From: Bacilli bacterium
GTDB taxonomy: Bacteria > Bacillota_I > Bacilli_A > RFN20 > CAG-826
Assembly: GCA_017551465.1 (NCBI GenBank)
Contig: JAFZLN010000033.1
Span: forward strand, 1-9,153
DNA length: 9,153 bases
Reading direction: 5' to 3'
In this document: piece by piece, positions 5,752 through 9,153 of the stretch
Layout of the letters: each line of letters opens with the position of its first letter
Numbering within the stretch: position 1 is the first letter of the stretch
Notes under the pieces: generated by a model
What the model saw: the letters and a program-made list of their open reading frames with translations, nothing else
Database searches by the model: none
What the model was told of the DNA's origin: nothing
Program-made: the position numbers and the translations under genes

Positions 5752-6057
5752 TTACTTTCCCCCGAATGCGCAAATCGCAAAGATGATGATACCAGCTACT
5801 AATACTAAGCCTGCAAAAGCGACAGCAATAATAGTGATAAGTTTTCTAGTAAGAACACGTCTTGGAGCAGCATCGACTTCTTGATCATCGATTTTGCCTA
5901 AAACTTCTTCCAGTGGAAGAGTGGATGTTGTGTTCATCTTATCACTAACGATACTGTTGTTTCTTTCTTTAATACTTTCAGGCTCGTTATTAATTGATTT
6001 AAATTCGTTAATAGATTGACGATATTTTTTATATTTTTCTAATCTAGTTTCGCTCAT
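5752..6057 (-). CDS. Small single-pass membrane protein of unknown function, first gene of the cmk-der operon
   Basis: I do not recognise this 101-residue protein. The first 70 residues are hydrophilic and rich in K, E, N and S (SETRLEKYKKYRQSINEFKS at 2-21), without an obvious domain. Residues 73-97 are one strongly hydrophobic segment (LITIIAVAFAGLVLVAGIII onwards), followed by only AFGGK or so. Positive charges before the segment (RRVLTRK) predict the N-terminal part in the cytoplasm, so it is laid out like a tail-anchored protein. There are no cysteine pairs or signal peptide. The ATG at 6057 is chosen over an in-frame GTG at 6072, since the predicted promoter would start the transcript at about 6070. 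The ribosome binding site is weak (GGA, 8 bases away). It ends 1 base before cmk. Confidence 0.75.
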   Translation of the reverse strand: MSETRLEKYKKYRQSINEFKSINNEPESIKERNNSIVSDKMNTTSTLPLEEVLGKIDDQEVDAAPRRVLTRKLITIIAVAFAGLVLVAGIIIFAICAFGGK

Positions 6058-6076
6058 AAAAAGTCCAATCACGTAT

Positions 6077-6095
6077 ATTCTAATTTAATTAGAAT
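6077..6095. promoter_or_regulatory. Perfect 19-base palindrome, possible operator
   Basis: ATTCTAATT, a central T, and AATTAGAAT form a perfect 9-1-9 inverted repeat covering the -10 box and part of the spacer of the cmk-operon promoter. The symmetry suits a dimeric repressor. It does not match the PerR or Fur box (7-1-7 TTATAAT/TGATAAT types) that I compared. Confidence 0.4.
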
Positions 6096-6105
6096 GGATT
6101 TTGAA
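6077..6105 (-). promoter_or_regulatory. Candidate promoter of the membrane protein-cmk-der operon
   Basis: TTCAAA (complement 6100-6105) and TAGAAT (complement 6077-6082) stand 17 bases apart. Transcription would start near 6070, giving a leader of about 13 bases. The -10 box lies in one arm of the 6077-6095 palindrome. The match to consensus is moderate. Confidence 0.45.
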
Positions 6106-6123
6106 CAAAAAATGACTTTTTGT

Positions 6124-6149
6124 CTCAAATTAATCCCTCACTATTGAAA
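6124..6149 (+). repeat. 26-base imperfect repeat, copy 2 (ferredoxin promoter)
   Basis: The core CTCAAATTAATCCCTCACT (6124-6142) matches the copy at 674-699; 21 of 26 bases agree. The right end forms the -35 box of the ferredoxin promoter. Confidence 0.45.
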
Positions 6150-6173
6150 ATAGACACTCAATATAGATATAAT
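6144..6173 (+). promoter_or_regulatory. Promoter of the ferredoxin gene
   Basis: TTGAAA (6144-6149) and a perfect TATAAT (6168-6173) are 18 bases apart. Transcription would begin near 6180. The AAGGAGG at 6189-6195, 8 bases before the ATG, is the strongest ribosome binding site in the window, so high expression is likely. Confidence 0.75.
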
Positions 6174-6203
6174 CATGGTATATAACCCAAGGAGGCAATA
6201 CTC

Positions 6204-6383
6204 ATGGCTAAGAAAAGAGTAAAAATTGATGCTGCTTCATGCATTATGTGCGGCGCTTGTGTCGGCTCCTACCCAGATGATTTCAAATTCTCTGATGAAG
6301 GTCCAGCCGCTCCAGTTACAGGCGAAGCCGATGAAGACGCAGTTGGCGTATGCCCAGTTGGTGCAATCTCTGTTGAAGAGTAA
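6204..6383 (+). CDS. fdx: Single-cluster [4Fe-4S] ferredoxin
   Basis: This 59-residue acidic protein is a small electron carrier. Cysteines C13, C16 and C19 (CIMCGACVGSYP) and C50 (GVCPVGAI) are the four ligands of one [4Fe-4S] cluster. The second cluster of the 2x[4Fe-4S] clostridial type is absent, and the middle (25-47) is a D/E-rich linker. This resembles the monocluster Fer of Bacillus and Thermotoga. The electron partners are unknown; pyruvate:ferredoxin oxidoreductase is a common one, but none is in the window. It is a stand-alone gene with its own strong promoter, a consensus ribosome binding site and a terminator. Its GCC/GGC-rich codon choice compared with neighbours also suggests strong expression. 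Confidence 0.94.
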   Translation: MAKKRVKIDAASCIMCGACVGSYPDDFKFSDEGPAAPVTGEADEDAVGVCPVGAISVEE

Positions 6384-6391
6384 AATACAAC

Positions 6392-6424
6392 AAAAAACTA
6401 GGCCTTGATTGACCTAGTTTTTTT
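6392..6424. terminator. Bidirectional terminator between the ferredoxin gene and ribU
   Basis: AAAAAACTAGG (6392-6402) pairs with CCTAGTTTTTT (6413-6423) around a 10-base loop. A T tract follows on the plus strand (6418-6424) and another is read on the minus strand (complement 6392-6397). It lies 9 bases after the ferredoxin stop codon and 16 before the ribU stop, and so can serve both convergent genes. Confidence 0.9.
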
Positions 6425-6439
6425 GTGCCTTGCAAACCA

Positions 6440-7201
6440 CTATTTTTGAGTTTGTTCTTCTGCTGCGACAAGATCAGGATTAACTTCCTCTTCTTTTTTA
6501 GTGAAGATACTACCAACAAAGTATTTCTTGAAGAATGGTGATCTTTTCATAAAGACAAAGATTAATCTATTAAAGATGGCTTCATATAATAAGCAACATA
6601 CTGCTGCTTTTAATAAATTAAATGGACCATAGATATAACCAATTGTGCCAATATATAGCCAGCCATTTGCTTCAACATCTTTATTACCAGTTAGATAAGA
6701 AGTCACACCTTGAATAGCGCCTTCGTCAAAACAAGTCACGAATTTAGGATTTGGACTAAAAACGGCTAAATATGTTGGAGTGATAAATAAAGCATTTAAT
6801 AATGTCATCACAACCGCGACAAAGATGGTGATTGAGACATAGGCAATGACACGGAAGCCTAATCCTTTTTTGAACAACTTCAAACGGCTGGTAACAAATA
6901 AGCCAAGGATAAACATACACGATGTGATGAAAGCTGTCGCATCTCCTAAACCGAGAGCGGATGGACCTCTAATGAGCATGTTCGCTAATGTTTTAATGAC
7001 AGCAATGGCGATTCCACCAGGAAGACCATAAAGTGCATAACCAATGATTGTGGTTAATTCGCTGATTTCAATCTTTAACCAAGGTGCAAGTGGATATGGA
7101 AATTGCACAAGCGCCATAAGCACTACCCCTAATGCCGATAGGATGGCAATAGTCACTAACCTGGTAACGATCTCTTCAATGTTTCTGAATTTTCTTTTCA
7201 T
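6440..7201 (-). CDS. ribU: Riboflavin ECF transporter substrate-binding S component RibU
   Basis: RibU is a membrane S component that binds riboflavin and works with the shared EcfA/EcfA'/EcfT energising module, not encoded here. From the ATG at 7201 it has 253 residues and about six hydrophobic segments (about 14-33, 47-70, 84-104, 118-141, 182-215 containing two). FPYPLAPWLKIEISELTTII (34-53) and YGPFNLLKAAVCCLLYEAIF (191-210) are the characteristic RibU stretches. AILSA (19-23) fits the AxxxA motif used to contact EcfT. It is longer than most RibU proteins (about 190-210 residues) because of a polar loop at 148-180 and a charged C-terminal tail. The upstream FMN riboswitch strongly supports the substrate. 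An in-frame ATG at 7246 lies inside the riboswitch and is rejected. AAAGG stands 10 bases before the chosen ATG. Confidence 0.93.
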   Translation of the reverse strand: MKRKFRNIEEIVTRLVTIAILSALGVVLMALVQFPYPLAPWLKIEISELTTIIGYALYGLPGGIAIAVIKTLANMLIRGPSALGLGDATAFITSCMFILGLFVTSRLKLFKKGLGFRVIAYVSITIFVAVVMTLLNALFITPTYLAVFSPNPKFVTCFDEGAIQGVTSYLTGNKDVEANGWLYIGTIGYIYGPFNLLKAAVCCLLYEAIFNRLIFVFMKRSPFFKKYFVGSIFTKKEEEVNPDLVAAEEQTQK

Positions 7202-7227
7202 AAAAAATAGACCTTTCCCAAGGCCTA
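7202..7227 (-). terminator. Riboswitch expression platform: terminator hairpin touching the ribU start codon
   Basis: On the minus strand TAGGCCTT (complement 7220-7227) and AAGGTCTA (complement 7208-7215) form an 8-base-pair stem with one G-T wobble around GGGA. Six T residues (complement 7202-7207) follow, and the next base is the A of the ribU ATG. The AAAGG ribosome binding site (complement 7212-7216) lies in the 3' arm. The hairpin could therefore stop transcription, hide the ribosome binding site, or both, when FMN is bound. No anti-terminator pairing was settled by eye. Confidence 0.75.
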
Positions 7228-7235
7228 AAAAACGT

Positions 7236-7341
7236 ACTTCTTTCATCCAGACTTTACTGTCGCCACTTGAATTTCACAAGTTCCTGCCTCTTCTTGAGGC
7301 TCGCGGGGTTTACCGCCGGTCGCTTTTCGCTGCCCTGAAGT
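7236..7341 (-). ncRNA. FMN riboswitch (RFN element)
   Basis: The minus strand has the RFN hallmarks in order: ACTTCAGGGCAGCGAAAAGC, then GACCGGCGGTAAACCCCGCG, AGCCTC...GAGGCAGG, TGTGAAATTCAAG, GGCGACAGTAAAGTCTGGAT, and GAAAGAAGT. P1 closes by ACTTC (complement 7337-7341) with GAAGT (complement 7236-7240). The CTC(aagaa)GAG side stem is short. FMN binding normally turns off riboflavin synthesis or uptake genes. Here the target is ribU, which starts 35 bases downstream. Confidence 0.97.
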
Positions 7342-7348
7342 GATTTCT

Positions 7349-7354
7349 ATTATA
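7349..7354 (-). promoter_or_regulatory. -10 box of the ribU transcript
   Basis: A perfect TATAAT on the minus strand places the transcript start near 7342, exactly at the 5' end of the riboswitch aptamer. The -35 region is weak (CTTTTA at 17 bases). The promoter sits in the 37 bases between the rsmG stop and the aptamer. Confidence 0.6.
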
Positions 7355-7356
7355 TA

Positions 7357-7377
7357 CCTTTATTTCTTAAATAAAAG
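7357..7377 (-). other. AT-rich hairpin right after rsmG
   Basis: On the minus strand CTTTTATTT, AAG and AAATAAAGG make a 9-base-pair stem with one wobble, directly after the rsmG stop codon. It lacks a T tract and overlaps the spacer of the ribU promoter. A weak terminator for mnmG-rsmG or no function are both possible. Confidence 0.3.
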
Positions 7378-7378
7378 A

Positions 7379-8080
7379 TTATAGTGCTTTATTTTTAATT
7401 TCCCCATATAAACGTGGGTATTTTGTTGGTGTTTCTTTTATCTTTTTAATATATATGAAGGATCTCATTTCCTTAGATTCTGGTAATTGGTCTTCATAAA
7501 TATAATCAATCTCAGCATTCAACTTCTTAAGAGCGCCTTTAGCTTCAGCGATTTCTTGCTCAAATCCTGGACCTTTCATAGCGATAAACACACCACCAAC
7601 TTTGAGCATTGGTAAGGCTAATTCAGCAAGGATTCTTAAGGAGGCTACTGCTCTAGCGGTAACCACCATAAATCTGTCTCTATTAGCTCTTGCGTATTCT
7701 TCCGCTCTAGCAGTTATTCCGGTCACATCTAGGCTATTTTGATTTGCGTAGTCTTCGATGAACTTTACTTTTTTCGCGGTGCTATCCATAGCATAGACAT
7801 GGGCTTTTGGAGAAAGAATTGATAAAACAACGCTTGGGAAACCAGCGCCCGCACCGATATCTAAAATATCTAAATCTTCAAATTTTTGGTTATTTAAAAG
7901 AAGAGCGCTGTCAAAGAGCATTTTCTCGACGAAGGATTCTTCATCTTTAATCGCTGTGAGATTGAAACTTTCGTTGGTTTTTAAAACATGTCTCATGAAA
8001 TCCCATAAGAGATTTAATTGCTTTTCATCGCAGCTAATACCACGACTGTTGAGTTCTTTAACAAATAATTCCTTATTCAT
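7379..8080 (-). CDS. rsmG: 16S rRNA (guanine-527-N7) methyltransferase RsmG (GidB)
   Basis: RsmG methylates N7 of G527 in the 530 loop of 16S rRNA using S-adenosylmethionine; loss gives low-level streptomycin resistance in several bacteria. The 233-residue product has FNLTAI (39-44), the SAM-binding loop LDIGAGAGFP (73-82), acidic D99 in AMDSTAKKVKFIEDYA, TARAVASL (141-148) and AMKGPG (167-172), all typical of the family, at the usual length (about 210-240). The ATG at 8080 has GAGGAAG 4 bases upstream and overlaps the end of mnmG by 8 bases, so the two are cotranscribed. In many Bacillota noc/parA/parB follow; here ribU with its own promoter follows instead. Confidence 0.96.
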   Translation of the reverse strand: MNKELFVKELNSRGISCDEKQLNLLWDFMRHVLKTNESFNLTAIKDEESFVEKMLFDSALLLNNQKFEDLDILDIGAGAGFPSVVLSILSPKAHVYAMDSTAKKVKFIEDYANQNSLDVTGITARAEEYARANRDRFMVVTARAVASLRILAELALPMLKVGGVFIAMKGPGFEQEIAEAKGALKKLNAEIDYIYEDQLPESKEMRSFIYIKKIKETPTKYPRLYGEIKNKAL

Positions 8081-9153
8081 GAATCTTCCTCACATTAAAG
8101 ATTAACACACTAATATCACTTGGATTAACACCAGATATACGAGAGGCTTGGCCAATAGTCATTGGTCTCACTTTATCTAGTTTTTGTCTAGCTTCTAAAG
8201 CTAAACCATCCATATTTAAGAAATCCATATCTGCAGGGATTTTCATTTCTTCCAATTTGGCCATATTCTTTGCTTCTCTAATTTGCTTAACAATATAGCC
8301 TTCATATTTAGCGATGATTTCCACTTCTTCGATAGCGAATTCGTCTAATTCAATATCTTTGATTTCAGGTACGAACTTCACTAAATCAACATAAGAGACT
8401 TCTGGTCTTTTTAATAATTCGAAAGCTTGGATACCACCTTGAAGTGGATTGGAATTAATACTTTCTAACCACTCGTTAATATCTTTTCTTGAACCTAAAT
8501 AAACGGCTTTAAGAACTTCAATAACCTTATTAATATTATTAACTTTGTTAATATAGTGAGAATATCTTTCTTCTTTAATTAAACCGATATCATGACCGAT
8601 TTCGGTTAATCTCATATCAGCATTATCGTGTCTTAAAATTAAACGGAATTCCGCACGTGAAGACATTAAACGATATGGCTCTTCAGTACCTTTAGTTACT
8701 AAGTCATCAATCATGACGCCGATATAAGCTTGGTCACGTCTTAAGACTAATGGTTCTTTGCCATCAATTTTTAAGCAAGCATTGATACCCGCCATTAAAC
8801 CAAGAGCAGCGGCTTCTTCATAACCAGATGTGCCACAGATTTGACCACCGATAAATAAACCTGGCCATTTTTTGATTTCAAGATTAGGACCATATTCTTC
8901 AGTTCTAATGGCATCGTATTCAATCGCGTATGCGTACTTAAGGAAAACAGCATTCTCAAAGCCTGGTAAAGAACGCACCATTTCTTCTTGAACTTCTACT
9001 GGCATAGATGTTGAAAAGCCTTGTAGATAAATAGAATCGGTATATCTAGATTCTGGTTCTAAGAATAATTGATGTCTTTCTTTATCAGCGAAAGTGACAA
9101 TTTTAGATTCAATAGATGGACAATATCTTGGGCCCACACCAGTCACTAAACCA
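8073..9153 (-). CDS. mnmG: tRNA uridine-5-carboxymethylaminomethyl modification enzyme MnmG (GidA), C-terminal part
   Basis: MnmG, with MnmE, installs the (carboxymethyl)aminomethyl group on wobble uridine 34 of certain tRNAs and uses FAD and a folate carbon donor. The frame is open to the right edge, reading GLVTGVGPRYCPSIE from 9152, so about the first 270 residues including the Rossmann GxGxxG are outside. The GTG at 9144-9146 is an internal valine, not a start. Visible family blocks are YLQGFSTSMPVEVQ, GLFIGGQICGTSGYEEAAALG (the second FAD-contacting region), the signature MIDDLVTKGTEEPYRLMSSR and the C-terminal MnmE/tRNA-binding helical domain ending MTIGQASRISGVNPSDISVL. The gene overlaps rsmG by 8 bases, the standard gidA-gidB pair. 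Confidence 0.97.
   Translation of the reverse strand, partial: GLVTGVGPRYCPSIESKIVTFADKERHQLFLEPESRYTDSIYLQGFSTSMPVEVQEEMVRSLPGFENAVFLKYAYAIEYDAIRTEEYGPNLEIKKWPGLFIGGQICGTSGYEEAAALGLMAGINACLKIDGKEPLVLRRDQAYIGVMIDDLVTKGTEEPYRLMSSRAEFRLILRHDNADMRLTEIGHDIGLIKEERYSHYINKVNNINKVIEVLKAVYLGSRKDINEWLESINSNPLQGGIQAFELLKRPEVSYVDLVKFVPEIKDIELDEFAIEEVEIIAKYEGYIVKQIREAKNMAKLEEMKIPADMDFLNMDGLALEARQKLDKVRPMTIGQASRISGVNPSDISVLIFNVRKIHE

Noticed and set aside
5751..5780. Longer cmk reading from 5780
   Set aside because: The added residues come from the end of the upstream gene in another frame and are not found in cytidylate kinases. The ATG at 5750 begins the family's N-terminus directly.
6077..6095. PerR or Fur box
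   Set aside because: The arms are TTCTAAT/ATTAGAA with a 3-base centre, not the 7-1-7 spacing and sequence of those boxes.
6226..6519. Open frames at 6226-6408 (plus) and 6316-6519 (minus)
   Set aside because: They overlap the ferredoxin gene, its terminator and the ribU end in other frames, with low-complexity products.
7202..7246. Longer ribU start at the ATG at 7246, adding 15 residues
   Set aside because: The ATG is part of the conserved riboswitch end (GTCTGGATGAAAGAAG), and the extra codons would run through the terminator hairpin. The ATG at 7201 has AAAGG at a proper distance.
6846..7343. Open frames on the plus strand at 6846-7031 and 7044-7343
   Set aside because: They are antisense to ribU and to the highly structured FMN riboswitch, and have no ribosome binding site or recognisable product.
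9144..9146. GTG as the start of mnmG
   Set aside because: The frame is open upstream to the edge with the conserved GLVTGVGPR sequence, so this is an internal valine in a gene cut by the window.
1..9153. Mycoplasma-type genetic code (TGA as tryptophan)
   Set aside because: Tryptophans in der are encoded by TGG, and no gene needs TGA readthrough for its expected length.

Overview
The window looks like a compact, low-GC chromosome of the Bacillota/Mycoplasmatota side of the tree. Several things suggest this: AT-rich sequence, purine-rich Shine-Dalgarno sites, RecU (the Holliday-junction resolvase of Bacillota and Mollicutes), the Bacillus-type initiation protein DnaD, an ECF-type riboflavin transporter behind an FMN riboswitch, and a single-cluster ferredoxin. 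Tryptophan is encoded by TGG in the genes checked and stops are TAA or TAG, so the standard code fits. A finer placement (an Erysipelotrichia-like or uncultured Bacilli/Tenericutes lineage) is only a guess.

Layout, left to right. Positions 1-512 (minus) are the N-terminal part of an IS200/IS605-type TnpB running off the left edge. A 216-base divergent intergenic region follows, with the tnpB promoter, a cluster of TATATCAAT repeats and the recU leader. recU (729-1319, plus) converges with nth with no base between the stop codons. Positions 1320-3286 (minus) hold a tightly packed set, cca-like nucleotidyltransferase, dnaD and nth, with 4-base spacing or overlaps. Upstream of it, also minus, is an HU-family gene with its own promoter and terminator. 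Before that lies the operon of a small membrane protein, cmk and der (6057-3759). A divergent promoter region separates this operon from a 59-residue ferredoxin gene (6204-6383, plus). The ferredoxin gene shares a bidirectional terminator with the convergent ribU gene. ribU (6440-7201, minus) is led by an FMN riboswitch (7236-7341) and a terminator hairpin placed directly before the start codon. Beyond it are rsmG and the C-terminal 360 residues of mnmG, overlapping by 8 bases and cut by the right edge.

In transcription order, cmk, der, HU, cca, dnaD, nth with recU on the opposite strand recalls the Bacillus subtilis order of the same genes with the intervening genes removed. It is a housekeeping region: CMP kinase, ribosome assembly GTPase, nucleoid protein, tRNA 3'-end nucleotidyltransferase, replication initiation, base excision repair and junction resolution. 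mnmG-rsmG is the usual tRNA/rRNA modification pair.

Most genes are ordinary. I did not find a convincing new multi-gene system. The points most worth a second look are the CCA-enzyme-like protein that lacks the C-terminal half of its family, the riboswitch terminator that ends at the ribU start codon and contains its ribosome binding site, a 26-base imperfect repeat found upstream of both recU and the ferredoxin gene, and the TATATCAAT cluster between tnpB and recU.
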